Shown: one piece after another, positions 8,128-17,437 of the stretch
How positions within the stretch are numbered: the stretch's first letter is position 1
Layout: each line of letters starts with the position of its first letter
Source: Treponema sp.
GTDB taxonomy: Bacteria > Spirochaetota > Spirochaetia > Treponematales > Treponemataceae
Direction: 5' to 3'
DNA: 52,006 nt
NCBI GenBank assembly: GCA_024693715.1
Contig: JAILKS010000043.1
Coordinates: 1-52,006 of the forward strand
Translations under genes and position numbers: made by a program
Notes under the pieces: generated by a model
What the model saw: only the letters and a program-made list of their open reading frames with translations
The model's database searches: none
What the model was told of the DNA's origin: nothing

Positions 8128-8859
8128 TTATTTGAATAAAGAAAAGCCTGATATTTTTGAGCCGACCTTTACCCATGTTGCTGCATTTTTTGCAGATTGT
8201 CTGTTTTTTGAATTTTTAAGTGCTTCTAAATTCTGACTTATCCAGGCTGCAATATATTCTTCGTTGTTGTAGTATTCGTTTGAAGGATCACATCTTACGA
8301 GCGAAACAGAAAGATATTGTTTTTCCTGAACAAGGGTTGCAAAATTCTGGGCAAGAGCGATAAATGCTTCCTGTGCAGAATTAACGATGTTACTTGCCGG
8401 AACTGTATTTAATGCTTTTGAACCTGCGTGAAGGATGTCGAATTTCGAAGGATAGGTTTTTACCATAAAGGTAACTGTTACAGGATCTTTTCGCTGTTCA
8501 AGACGGAAGAGAAGCTCGTTTGCAAGAAACTGAAAACTGTTAATCATTGTATCTGAAGCCATAGAAATGTTATCTGTTCTGTCGTATTCAAACTTACTTG
8601 CAAAATAAAGCGCGTCAAAATAGAAGAGATAATTATCAAGCTCTTTAAGCTTTGATTCACCCTGAATTAAAAAGGAACGTGCAGAAATTGCAGAGCCCTT
8701 GTTCCAAAGACATGCATCAATCATATCTGACGCTTCGAGAGTTGAAAGTTCACCGTCTGTTCTGATAGACATAAACACATTTCTATTTTGTTTTGTAAAG
8801 CTTACAGCCAATTCAAGACTTTCCGGCAGCTCTTTACCGGCTATTAAAATATCACCCAT
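8128..8859 (-). CDS. Unrecognised protein with a Rossmann/SDR-like pattern
   Basis: 243 residues, no signal peptide and no membrane helix. The opening GDILIAGKELPESLELAVSF followed by VFMSIRTDG reads like the first beta-alpha-beta unit of a short-chain dehydrogenase, and the central helix with MINSFQFLANELLFR and the later QEAFIALAQNFATLV resemble the SDR core helices. The glycine-rich TGxxxGxG loop and the Ser-Tyr-x-x-x-Lys catalytic set are not present, so any SDR origin would be degenerate and probably non-enzymatic. First gene of a unit with the MgtC-like gene. A TATAAT box ends 7 bases before the ATG and there is no ribosome site, suggesting a leaderless message. Confidence 0.6.
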   Translation of the reverse strand: MGDILIAGKELPESLELAVSFTKQNRNVFMSIRTDGELSTLEASDMIDACLWNKGSAISARSFLIQGESKLKELDNYLFYFDALYFASKFEYDRTDNISMASDTMINSFQFLANELLFRLEQRKDPVTVTFMVKTYPSKFDILHAGSKALNTVPASNIVNSAQEAFIALAQNFATLVQEKQYLSVSLVRCDPSNEYYNNEEYIAAWISQNLEALKNSKNRQSAKNAATWVKVGSKISGFSLFK

Positions 8860-8866
8860 AGATAAT

Positions 8867-8895
8867 ATTATAACATACTATAGATTTGCTATCTA
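8867..8895 (-). promoter_or_regulatory. Promoter giving a likely leaderless start at 8859
   Basis: On the minus strand TAGATA (8895-8890), a 17-base spacer, TATAAT (8872-8867), then 7 bases to the ATG. The expected transcription start coincides with the start codon. Confidence 0.6.
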
Positions 8896-8916
8896 GTAGA
8901 ATTGTAATCTTGTATA

Positions 8917-8925
8917 TGATATAAT
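8917..8925 (+). promoter_or_regulatory. Extended -10 promoter giving a likely leaderless start at 8933
   Basis: TG-A-TATAAT, then CAGATTT and ATG. No Shine-Dalgarno sequence fits in the 7-base gap. The -35 position is weak, which an extended -10 can offset. Confidence 0.58.
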
Positions 8926-8932
8926 CAGATTT

Positions 8933-10168
8933 ATGAAAGTTTGGATAAAATATTTTATTGGTATTGTACTGGGCGTTATTTGTGCGCTTTTTCTTCCGGC
9001 TTCAAGTGTAAAAGCCGCTGAAATCCTGTCATTTTTAACTGATTTGTTTATCAGAATCGGTCGTTATATTGTCATTCCTCTTATTTTTGCAAGTGGAATT
9101 GTAGCAGTAAATAAGCTTCGTTCTTCCAAAATGATTGGAAAAACTGTTTTATGGACATTTCTTATAATTGTTGTTTCTTCATTGTTTTTAACACTTATGG
9201 GAATTATTTCGATTGTTCTTTTCAGACTTCCACGTATTCCTATTATTGGAGATACAACCTCTGAAGTTGTTTCAATTGATATAAAATCTTTGATTTTGTC
9301 TTTGTTCCCTAATTCGGCTTTTGAGTCATTAATTCAGGGAACCTTCGTTGGCGCTGCATTTTTGTTTGCTTTTTTCATCGGCTGGAGCAGTTCGTCGTTA
9401 AATGAAACAAATACATTTAAACCTATAACAATGCTTGCTGATTCTCTTTCACAGCTTTTCTACAATATAGCATCCTTCTTTACCGAAATTTTATCTGTTC
9501 TTTCGGTAGCAATTATGTGTTACTGGGCATTCACTTATAAAACAACTTTATCATCGGGAACTTATACACCAATGATGGTAATGTTTATGATAGATTTTAT
9601 TGTCATTGCATGTATTATTTATCCGGTGATTATACGTTATGTTTGTCATGACCCTCACCCATACAGAGTGCTTTATGCAAGTCTTGCTCCTTTTATGCTT
9701 TCTTTTATCAGTGGCGATATGAATCTTGCGCTTGGAATAAGCACTTTGCACGGAAAAGAAAGCCTTGGAATTCGAAGAAGAGTTTCCGGCTTTACATATC
9801 CGTTATTCTCGATTTTTGCACGTGGTGGTTCTGCACTTGTTGCTTCCATCAGTTTTATTCTTATTATGTATTCATATTCAAGTCTTGTATTGAAATTTGG
9901 TCAGATAATGCTTATCTTCCTGATTGCATTCGGAACATCATTCCTGCTGGGTGGACTTCCAACCGGTGGAGCTTTTGTTCTTTTGACTGTTATCTGTCAG
10001 AAATATGGGCAGGGATTTGAATCAAGCTATCTGCTTTTAAAACCTGCGGCATTTATTATCTGTTCTTTTGCAACTCTTATAGATACCGCTACGGCAATGT
10101 TTGGAAGTTATATAGTTGCATCAAAAACAAAAATGATAGAATATCATTCTATAAAAAATTTTATCTAA
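8933..10168 (+). CDS. Dicarboxylate/amino acid:cation symporter (DAACS family)
   Basis: 411 residues with about eight hydrophobic segments. Family traits are the opening KYFIGIVLGVICALFLPA, the segment RIGRYIVIPLIFASGIVAVNKL after helix 2, and a late hairpin region with LLGGLPTGGAFVLL and DTATAMFGSYIVA in the places where GltP/GltT carry the substrate- and cation-binding loops. These carriers move glutamate, aspartate or C4-dicarboxylates with sodium or protons through the inner membrane; the substrate here cannot be read. The message is probably leaderless (extended -10 7 bases upstream). tex follows after 9 bases. Confidence 0.85.
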   Translation: MKVWIKYFIGIVLGVICALFLPASSVKAAEILSFLTDLFIRIGRYIVIPLIFASGIVAVNKLRSSKMIGKTVLWTFLIIVVSSLFLTLMGIISIVLFRLPRIPIIGDTTSEVVSIDIKSLILSLFPNSAFESLIQGTFVGAAFLFAFFIGWSSSSLNETNTFKPITMLADSLSQLFYNIASFFTEILSVLSVAIMCYWAFTYKTTLSSGTYTPMMVMFMIDFIVIACIIYPVIIRYVCHDPHPYRVLYASLAPFMLSFISGDMNLALGISTLHGKESLGIRRRVSGFTYPLFSIFARGGSALVASISFILIMYSYSSLVLKFGQIMLIFLIAFGTSFLLGGLPTGGAFVLLTVICQKYGQGFESSYLLLKPAAFIICSFATLIDTATAMFGSYIVASKTKMIEYHSIKNFI

Positions 10169-10177
10169 GGTATTATA

Positions 10178-12565
10178 ATGGAATTTACACAAGAATTAAT
10201 CGACTCACTGGTTGTCAACGAAGTTGACATTATGAAAAAAATTGCAGAAGAATTGAACATTCGTCTTCAGCAGGTTAGCGCTGTAATCAGCCTTGTAAAC
10301 GAAGGATGTACCATTCCTTTTATCAGCCGTTACCGAAAAGAAAAACATGGCTCTCTGGACGAAGTTCAGGTACGCGATTGTGATCATCTTTTTAAATCAT
10401 ATAAAAATCTGGAAGACAGACGACTCGAAATTGTAAAAGGCATTTTTGCACAGGGAAAACTCACAGAATCTCTTTATAATGCCGCAATGTCTGCAACAAC
10501 TTTAACTGCACTCGAAGATCTCTGGGCTCCGTTCAAGAAAAAGAAGAAGACTCGCGGTATGATTGCAGCAGAAAAAGGTCTTGAACCTCTTGCAGATTTT
10601 ATCATCGCAGAACACGACGATGCAGTATGCGAAAAAGAAGCAGAAAAATATATTAAAACCGACAACGAAGATTCTGCATTAAACGTAGAAACCGCTTTTG
10701 ATGCTCTTGAAGGCGCTAAGGATATTGTTGCAGAAAGAGTAAGCCAGGAAACATCAAACCGCGAAGCTGTTCACGCTCTGTACTTAAAAGAAGGAAACAT
10801 GGTTACAAAAGGCATTGTTCCGGAAGGTAAAGACGAAGAAACAGCAAAGAAAGAATCAACTTACCAGATGTATTGGGATTTTAAAGAACCATTGAATCAG
10901 GTAAAACCACACCGTATTCTTGCAATCAACCGTGCAGAACGCGAAGGTGCTCTTGAAGTAACAATTGATGTTGATGTAGATTCAGCCGTAAAGCTTTTAC
11001 AGAAAGAATATACAATCAACAATAAATATCATTCAGATGCAATCGAAGATGGTGTTGTTCGCCTTCTTTCTCCTGCCGTTGTTCGCGAAATTCGTAGCGA
11101 CGAAGCAGACGAAGCTGATGTTCACGGAATTGGAATCTTTAGCGAAAACTTAAAGAACCTTTTGATGACTCAGCCTATTAAAGGAAGCCGTGTTCTTGGT
11201 GTAGACCCTGGTATCAGAACCGGTACTAAGTGTGCTGCCCTTGATGAAACAGGAAAATATCTTGGCTTCTTTAAGTTTTTCCAGGTACAGGACCCGGAAG
11301 ATTCATACAAACAGATTAACGACGCAATCGATAAGTATGATATTCAGGTTGTAGCAGTTGGTAACGGTACAGGCAGCCAGGAAGTTCAGGCAATTGTAAG
11401 CAAGGTAATCAGCGAAAATTACAGTGATGTAGTTTATACAGTTGTAGATGAATCTGGTGCTTCAGTTTATTCTGCTTCCGACATTGCCCGCGAAGAATTC
11501 CCTGATTTAGACTTAACAATCCGTGGAGCAATTTCAATGGGACGCCGCCTTCAGGACCCTCTTTCTGAACTTGTAAAAATCGATCCTAAGGCTATTGGTG
11601 TAGGACTTTATCAGCATGATGTAAACCAGAAAAAGCTTGCAGAACAGCTTGATGAAGTTGTTGGTTCAGTTGTAAATAACGTTGGTGTAAATCTTAATAC
11701 TGCATCTTATTCACTTTTAAAATATGTTTCTGGAATTAACGGAACTACAGCAAAGAAAATTGTTGCTTACCGAGATGCAAACGGAAAAATAAAGAGCCGC
11801 GAAGATTTAAAGAATGTTCCTGGGCTTGGTCCTAAGGCATATGAACAGTGTGCAGGATTTTTGAAGATAGCAGAAAGCGATGATCCTCTTGATAATACTT
11901 GGGTTCACCCTGAAAATTACGACGCTGCAAGAGAGTTCCTTTCTGTAATCAAAAACGGCGAAAAGGTTACTTCTTCTAAAATTGATGAGGTTGCCGCAAA
12001 ATATAATCTTGGTGTAACAACAGTTCAGGATATTGTAGATGAATTGCAAAAGCCAAACCGTGACCCACGCGACGGATATCCTGCTCCAATCATGCAGAAG
12101 GGTGTTGTTCAGTTTGAAGACTTAAAAGAAGGAATGAAGGTAACAGGAAAGATTAAAAACGTAGTTGATTTTGGTGCTTTTGTTGATATTGGTCTTCATG
12201 AAACAGGCTTGATTCACGTTTCTGAATTGAGCGACAACTTTATTAAAGATCCTATGGAGGTTGTAAAGGTTGGCGATGTTCACGAATTTACAATCCTTGA
12301 GCTTGATCAGGTAAGAAGAAGAATCAGTCTTTCTTTAAAGAGCGATGCTGCTTCAAGAGCGGGAACAGGACAAAAATCGGCACCAAAAAGAACCGAGCGT
12401 CCTAATTCTGCAAACAACGGTACTTCCGGCAATGCAAGACGAGTTGTTGTAAAGAAAATTCACAGCGACTTTAAGGCCGACAGCGCCGAAAACAAGAAGT
12501 ATACACAGAATTCCGACGATGGAATGAACTATAATCCTTTTGCTGCATTTTTTAATCAGAAGTAG
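10178..12565 (+). CDS. tex: Tex-family RNA-binding transcription accessory protein
   Basis: 795 residues, typical of Tex. Order: N-terminal helical region with TIPFISRYRKEKHGSLDE (about 46-63), a YqgF-like RNase H fold with GVDPGIRTGTK near 346-356, tandem helix-hairpin-helix motifs (SGINGTTAKKIVAYRD and NVPGLGPKAYEQCAGF), and an S1 RNA-binding domain near 640-712 (GKIKNVVDFGAFVDIGLHE). A basic, low-complexity tail of about 80 residues follows. Tex binds nucleic acid and affects transcription and stress or toxin expression in several pathogens. AAGG precedes the ATG; it is probably cotranscribed with the upstream symporter. Confidence 0.96.
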   Translation: MEFTQELIDSLVVNEVDIMKKIAEELNIRLQQVSAVISLVNEGCTIPFISRYRKEKHGSLDEVQVRDCDHLFKSYKNLEDRRLEIVKGIFAQGKLTESLYNAAMSATTLTALEDLWAPFKKKKKTRGMIAAEKGLEPLADFIIAEHDDAVCEKEAEKYIKTDNEDSALNVETAFDALEGAKDIVAERVSQETSNREAVHALYLKEGNMVTKGIVPEGKDEETAKKESTYQMYWDFKEPLNQVKPHRILAINRAEREGALEVTIDVDVDSAVKLLQKEYTINNKYHSDAIEDGVVRLLSPAVVREIRSDEADEADVHGIGIFSENLKNLLMTQPIKGSRVLGVDPGIRTGTKCAALDETGKYLGFFKFFQVQDPEDSYKQINDAIDKYDIQVVAVGNGTGSQEVQAIVSKVISENYSDVVYTVVDESGASVYSASDIAREEFPDLDLTIRGAISMGRRLQDPLSELVKIDPKAIGVGLYQHDVNQKKLAEQLDEVVGSVVNNVGVNLNTASYSLLKYVSGINGTTAKKIVAYRDANGKIKSREDLKNVPGLGPKAYEQCAGFLKIAESDDPLDNTWVHPENYDAAREFLSVIKNGEKVTSSKIDEVAAKYNLGVTTVQDIVDELQKPNRDPRDGYPAPIMQKGVVQFEDLKEGMKVTGKIKNVVDFGAFVDIGLHETGLIHVSELSDNFIKDPMEVVKVGDVHEFTILELDQVRRRISLSLKSDAASRAGTGQKSAPKRTERPNSANNGTSGNARRVVVKKIHSDFKADSAENKKYTQNSDDGMNYNPFAAFFNQK

Positions 12566-12593
12566 GAAAAAACAACAAAAGACCGGAAAAAAT

Positions 12594-12612
12594 AAATTTT
12601 TACCGATAATAA
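12594..12612 (+). promoter_or_regulatory. Copy 1 of the intergenic TTACCGATAAT motif
   Basis: AAATTTTTACCGATAATAA is identical over 19 bases to 18927-18945, and an 11-base core recurs inverted at 30612-30622. The core ACCGATAA resembles the -10 element of sigma-28 promoters, but no TAAA lies at the matching -35 distance here, so its use as a promoter is uncertain. Confidence 0.45.
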
Positions 12613-12628
12613 AAGTATAACTTCAAAT

Positions 12629-12657
12629 TTGTTTTACTGTAAAATTTGTATTATACT
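12629..12657 (+). promoter_or_regulatory. Promoter of the lipoprotein/outer-membrane pair
   Basis: TTGTTT (12629-12634), a 17-base spacer and TATACT (12652-12657), followed by a short leader with GAGGTGAT before the ATG at 12675. Confidence 0.62.
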
Positions 12658-12674
12658 AATTTTGAGGTGATGTA

Positions 12675-15251
12675 ATGAAAAGATGTTTATTTTTATCCGG
12701 TCTTATTCTATTAACAATCTCATTTTTTTCCTGTGATCTTTATAAAATTCCAAAAAAAATAAAAATTTCTACAGAAGCAGATTATAATTTTAATATTTTA
12801 AATATCGATTATCCGCTGGATTCAATTTTCTCACCTACACAGATGATTCAAAATTATACAGAAAATTCCGGCATGGATGTTTATGATTATAATCCTGGTG
12901 AAAATAATACAATTCAGAAATATCTTTTAAGAATGCCTGTTCAGGAAATTCCTATTGATTTTAAACAGTACATTGAAGACGGAGCAATTGGTGCCGGTTT
13001 TGAAGCGATGAGTTTTAATCAGGAAATTGAAATTCCGAGCATAGATTTTTCACAAAATGAAAATGTTGATCTTGAACAGGTAAATACAATGATAAATACC
13101 GGACTTATCATCAGCGGTGATACGGGAACTCTTGTAAACATTTCATTTCAAGGCGGTGATTTTTCAACTATTGAATATAAATCTGGTGAGATGGATGTTA
13201 TAGCACCAAATTCAGATATTCCGGACGGTAAAGTTGTAAAAATTGTTGAGGTTGATGATATAAATGCGGCAGATCCTGTAATCACCGCAGAAGTTTCGTC
13301 AGGAACCTTTAACAATAACAAAGCGGTAATTTCTCTGAATAACAAAACGTTACGAAAAGAGAATGTAATGATAAAATTTGTTGATGAGTCCGGACATAAT
13401 TTTGTTGCGACAATCAGGGAAGGAAGTAAAATAAAAAAATGCACGGGTGTAACAGTTAATGATTCATCCGTAATACCAGAACTTTCGTATAACTTTTCAA
13501 TTCCTGCTCAGTCAGTTTCACAAATTGAATCCTGCAGGTTTGCTTCGGGAAGTAATCTTAAGTTTGGAATTGAAATTCCTGCATCCTGGTCAGGAGTTTC
13601 AACTCAATTTACAACAGAAATAACCGGTGGTTTGAATATAGCACAGGCAACAGAGGCCGGCCCTGTCACAAAAGATTTAAGCAACAAGGATTATAATTTT
13701 GCAGCGATAGATGTTGATACAGCAGCAAAAATCCTTCTTAATAATGCAACGATTGTTTTTGCCGACAGACCTGTTTTTTCGGTTAAAAGTCAGATAAACG
13801 GTTTTTCAAAAATTACTGCGTTACTTGATGAAAGCGTTCAGACAGATATTTCTATAAACAAGCCTCTGAGTGATGAAGCGAAAGATATGCTTAAAACAAT
13901 TACATGGAAAGCAGGCGGGGCAATAGAAGTAAAATATACAAATACTTTTCCGTCAGGAAATGATTTTGAGCTTGAAAATGTAAAATCAATTTTTCTGAAT
14001 ATAAATCAGACTACAGAAACACTTGAAGCAGGAAAAACGAATCAGACAATTCTCTTTAATCAGTCGTCACAGGTAACAAATGTTGAAACAACATCAAATG
14101 TTGATTTAAATGCAAAACTGAAGGTGCCTGGAAATACGGATGGAAAACTTATCCTTAATGATGTTGAATGCGGCAAAAAATATAAAATTGATATAAGCAT
14201 TGAAGCAAAGCTTGATTGGGATGCAGTTGAAATAAAAAATATATCTTCAGAATCGCAAAAAGGAGTTAAATATTTTGATTTTAACTTAAAGGATATTTTT
14301 GCAGCGGCAGATTCAACTCTTGGAACTCATCTTGCAAATAAGGTAACTTTGCGACCGGGAAATGAAACCAATATATATCTTTTCTGTGATTTTCCTAATT
14401 CATCTGGTTTTGAAAATCCACATTTTGAAGGAACAATTCAATCTTACGTTGGAAAAAAGAATGGCAGTGATTTTGAAGCAATCGGTGCAAACGGAAAAGA
14501 ATATAAGATTGGAGGTTATAATAATCCGGTTGAAATCCCTCGTGAAAAAGAACCGGCACTTACAATGAAGGATAATGTTGTAATAAATAAAATTACGGGT
14601 TCAACAGGCTGGGATTTAACACCGCTTATTAATGAAGCAACAACAACAGATTCTACGGAAACTCTTTTGTGTGTTGAATATGATTTAAAATTTTTGACGG
14701 GTTCTTCTGAAAGTACAATCACAATTACAAAAGCAGATCTTCAGAATCAGACATCACCGTCTATAAAAATAGTTGCAATGCTTTCTCTGGCACTTGATTT
14801 TTACATCAGCGCGGAAGATCAGATTGATGTAATGAAAATCATGGCAGGGAAGGATTCTTCCGGAACAGATCAGGAAAAGGATTTGTTTGGACGTTCTTCT
14901 TCATCAGATTCCGGAACAATAAAGGAATTTTTATCTATCGTTGAAAAGGCACGCATTAAGTTTAATACAACAAAAAAACCGTTCATAACATCAAATCCTT
15001 TGAAAATTGTTTTAGATATGGACGGAGACGGTACACGGTTCCCGACAGATGAAATTGGTATAATTGACGGGGTTTTTGAAACTTCACCGATAGATTTAAT
15101 TGAAACTTATCCTTTGTGTCCTTCGGTAAAAATGAATATCCCGACAGGAAATTTCGCAGTTGCACGAGATATGTTCTTTGCTACAAAAATAAAGCTTGGT
15201 TTAGAAACAAACGGTAAGCCTTTGACTGTTTATCCTTTTGGAGGAGAATGA
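12675..15251 (+). CDS. Large predicted lipoprotein, function unknown
   Basis: 858 residues. A basic N-terminus, a hydrophobic stretch and a lipobox-like end (SFFSC, Cys near residue 20) mark it as a lipoprotein of the loose spirochaetal type. The remainder is rich in Thr, Ser, Asn and Ile with alternating hydrophobic residues, as in long beta-strand proteins; only a few Cys are present. A DMDGDGTRFP segment near 777 looks like a calcium-binding Asp loop but is isolated. Strong GAGGTGAT ribosome site. Its last codons overlap the start of the next gene by 4 bases, so the two products are made together. I do not recognise the family. Confidence 0.75.
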   Translation: MKRCLFLSGLILLTISFFSCDLYKIPKKIKISTEADYNFNILNIDYPLDSIFSPTQMIQNYTENSGMDVYDYNPGENNTIQKYLLRMPVQEIPIDFKQYIEDGAIGAGFEAMSFNQEIEIPSIDFSQNENVDLEQVNTMINTGLIISGDTGTLVNISFQGGDFSTIEYKSGEMDVIAPNSDIPDGKVVKIVEVDDINAADPVITAEVSSGTFNNNKAVISLNNKTLRKENVMIKFVDESGHNFVATIREGSKIKKCTGVTVNDSSVIPELSYNFSIPAQSVSQIESCRFASGSNLKFGIEIPASWSGVSTQFTTEITGGLNIAQATEAGPVTKDLSNKDYNFAAIDVDTAAKILLNNATIVFADRPVFSVKSQINGFSKITALLDESVQTDISINKPLSDEAKDMLKTITWKAGGAIEVKYTNTFPSGNDFELENVKSIFLNINQTTETLEAGKTNQTILFNQSSQVTNVETTSNVDLNAKLKVPGNTDGKLILNDVECGKKYKIDISIEAKLDWDAVEIKNISSESQKGVKYFDFNLKDIFAAADSTLGTHLANKVTLRPGNETNIYLFCDFPNSSGFENPHFEGTIQSYVGKKNGSDFEAIGANGKEYKIGGYNNPVEIPREKEPALTMKDNVVINKITGSTGWDLTPLINEATTTDSTETLLCVEYDLKFLTGSSESTITITKADLQNQTSPSIKIVAMLSLALDFYISAEDQIDVMKIMAGKDSSGTDQEKDLFGRSSSSDSGTIKEFLSIVEKARIKFNTTKKPFITSNPLKIVLDMDGDGTRFPTDEIGIIDGVFETSPIDLIETYPLCPSVKMNIPTGNFAVARDMFFATKIKLGLETNGKPLTVYPFGGE

Positions 15252-16495
15252 TGAAGAAAATAATTTTTTCTGTTTTTGTTTTTCTCTTTTCTTTTTCATG
15301 CTTTTGTCAGGAAAATTTTACAAAAAGGATTTTTGAGTTTAAGGTAGATTCTCCTTTGTTTTTGACGAACAATTCTTTCAGAACGCTTGATTATTTTAAA
15401 GAAGAAGCGGTAATCGATTTAACTCAAATTGCGAAGGATATGCCGGACAGCGGATTTGAACTTATAGCAAAATATAATCCATCCTTTGAGCTGAGCTTTA
15501 ATGCGGGTGTTGCAGTATCTTTATTGGTCGGTTTTGATTTATATTCAAAAATTAATCTCAGTAAAGATATTTTTGATTTTCTTGGAAACGGCAGTGAAGA
15601 TACAATTGACATAAAGGAAGATATAAATGGATTTCTTGATTTGTTTGCGCATGTAGATACATCTTTCGGTTGGGATTCAGACAAGTTCAAGCTTAAATTA
15701 AGGGCATCTGCATTTAAATCAATCGTTCATGTTACAACAGAAGGGTCTACTGTTACTGCTTTTAATGACGAGGATTGTAATTTTGGATATAAGCTTGAAG
15801 GTCGCGGTAAAATATACAGCCTTATTCCTTTGAGTAAAGATGTTTTTTCTGAGGAGTTTTTAAAAAACACTGATAATTATCTTCCGGCACTTTTTGGATT
15901 TGAAGGCTTTGGTATTGATGCAGGTTTTGAGCTTGGTTTTGATTTTGGACGATATTTTCATTGTGATGCATCTGTTTCAATCCCGATTATTCCAAGCCGT
16001 ATTCATAACATGATTCCTGCAACGTGCGATTCTGAATATACGACAAATCTTTCTACTCTTTTAAGTAAGGATGATGAAAACAGTAAAAATCCGCCGACTT
16101 TTTCTTATGAGCTTGGTGAATGTCAGGAAGAAGAATATTACATTAACCGGCCGCTGAAAATTTATGCAGATATGATTTTTTCTCCGCATAACGGCATAAT
16201 GGATTATAAGGCTGGAATTGGTTTTACTTTATTGCATCCGTTTACAGAAAATCCCGAAGAATTGAGCTTTTATTTTGATTATTATTTGGGAACATCGTTC
16301 GGGGCATGGAACTTTTTAAGAATTACGTTGTCATCAGAACGAACAGATCAGATTTATATTCATAAGCTTCAGGCAGATGTTGATATAAGACTTTTAAGGG
16401 TTGGTGCTGGTGTTTCAACATCATCCTCTGATTTTGTTTCGAGCTTTAAGTGTGCGGGGCTTGGTGTTTTTATGAATTTTGCGCTTGGAATGTAA
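15248..16495 (+). CDS. Predicted outer-membrane beta-barrel protein, function unknown
   Basis: 415 residues. A signal peptide ends near FCQ-EN at about residue 22; a Cys just before it (FSFSC) makes a lipoprotein reading possible. The mature part alternates hydrophobic and polar residues, with aromatic-rich strands (for example ELSFYFDYYLGTSFGAW), Gly-rich turns and a hydrophobic C-terminal strand, as expected for an outer-membrane barrel. It is translationally coupled to the large lipoprotein (ATGA overlap), so the pair may form an envelope complex. No named family is recognised. Confidence 0.65.
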   Translation: MMKKIIFSVFVFLFSFSCFCQENFTKRIFEFKVDSPLFLTNNSFRTLDYFKEEAVIDLTQIAKDMPDSGFELIAKYNPSFELSFNAGVAVSLLVGFDLYSKINLSKDIFDFLGNGSEDTIDIKEDINGFLDLFAHVDTSFGWDSDKFKLKLRASAFKSIVHVTTEGSTVTAFNDEDCNFGYKLEGRGKIYSLIPLSKDVFSEEFLKNTDNYLPALFGFEGFGIDAGFELGFDFGRYFHCDASVSIPIIPSRIHNMIPATCDSEYTTNLSTLLSKDDENSKNPPTFSYELGECQEEEYYINRPLKIYADMIFSPHNGIMDYKAGIGFTLLHPFTENPEELSFYFDYYLGTSFGAWNFLRITLSSERTDQIYIHKLQADVDIRLLRVGAGVSTSSSDFVSSFKCAGLGVFMNFALGM

Positions 16496-16512
16496 ACAGA
16501 GTCGATACACGT

Positions 16513-16541
16513 TTGACGTAAGTTGTTACATATAGTAATAT
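16513..16541 (+). promoter_or_regulatory. Promoter of nfnA-nfnB
   Basis: TTGACG (16513-16518), a 17-base spacer, TAATAT (16536-16541). The start codon is 34 bases on and is preceded by AGAAGGA. Confidence 0.7.
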
Positions 16542-16574
16542 TTAATAATATTAAATTTTTTAAGAAGGATTAAA

Positions 16575-17426
16575 ATGTTTAAGATTCTGGAAAAAAGACT
16601 GCTTTCTGCAGGTGTTTATTATATGAAGGTAAATGCACCTGAAATTGCTAAAAACAGAAAAGCAGGTCAGTTTGTTATTGTTCAGGTAGAAGAAGAATTC
16701 GGTGAAAGAATTCCATTAACTATTGCAGATGCAAATTCTCAGGAAGGCTGGATTGTACTTGTTTTTCAGGCTGTAGGTGCGACAACATATAAGCTTTCTT
16801 TAAAAGAAGCTGGTGATTCATTACCGACTGTGCTTGGACCTCTTGGCAATCCTTCAAAGATTGAAAAATATGATGCACCGGTTGTAATTGTCGGTGGCGG
16901 TTTTGGTGTTGCTCCATGTTATCCTATTGTTCAGGCACATAAAGCAATCGGCAATAAGGTAATTATGATTATTTGTGCACGAAATAAAGATCTTTTGATT
17001 TTTGTAGATGAAATGAAAGCTATCTGTGATGAAGTAATCATCATGACAGATGACGGAAGTGCAGGAAGACAGGGTGTTTCTACTGTACCGGTTAAGGAGC
17101 TTTGTGAAAGTCAGTGTCCTCCGGCGGAAGTAATAGCAATTGGTCCTCCAATTATGATGAAATTCTGTGCTTTAACAACAAAGGAATATGGAATTAAAAC
17201 AACAGTTTCTTTAAATACAATTATGATTGATGGAACCGGTATGTGCGGAGGTTGTCGTGTAAGCGTCGGCGGTAAAACAAGGTTTGTTTGTGTAGACGGT
17301 CCTGAATTTGATGCACATGAAGTTGACTGGGATAATATGATGATGCGTATGAAATCATTTAAAGAACGTGAAACAGAAGATTATCATAAGTGTAAGCTTC
17401 AGACAGAAGCAGCTAAGCTTGGTTAG
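16575..17426 (+). CDS. nfnA: NADH-dependent ferredoxin:NADP+ oxidoreductase, subunit A
   Basis: 283 residues. A ferredoxin-reductase-type FAD domain (GQFVIVQ, then RIPLTIAD near 45-52) is followed by an NAD-binding domain (VVIVGGGFGVAPCYPI near 105) and a C-terminal [2Fe-2S] site in DGTGMCGGCRV and FVCVDGPEFD. The Asp plus three Cys pattern is that of NfnA and its sulfide-dehydrogenase relatives. With NfnB it forms a flavin-based bifurcating enzyme that couples NADH and reduced ferredoxin to NADP+ reduction. nfnB follows after 11 bases. The alternative reading, a plain SudB/PyrK-like subunit, is made less likely by that partner. Confidence 0.88.
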   Translation: MFKILEKRLLSAGVYYMKVNAPEIAKNRKAGQFVIVQVEEEFGERIPLTIADANSQEGWIVLVFQAVGATTYKLSLKEAGDSLPTVLGPLGNPSKIEKYDAPVVIVGGGFGVAPCYPIVQAHKAIGNKVIMIICARNKDLLIFVDEMKAICDEVIIMTDDGSAGRQGVSTVPVKELCESQCPPAEVIAIGPPIMMKFCALTTKEYGIKTTVSLNTIMIDGTGMCGGCRVSVGGKTRFVCVDGPEFDAHEVDWDNMMMRMKSFKERETEDYHKCKLQTEAAKLG

Positions 17427-17437
17427 GAGTATGAAAA

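Noticed and set aside
12581..12605. Weak hairpin CGG-A5/T5-CCG after tex as terminator
   Set aside because: Only three G/C pairs, a mismatch and no T run downstream; I could not support a terminator here.
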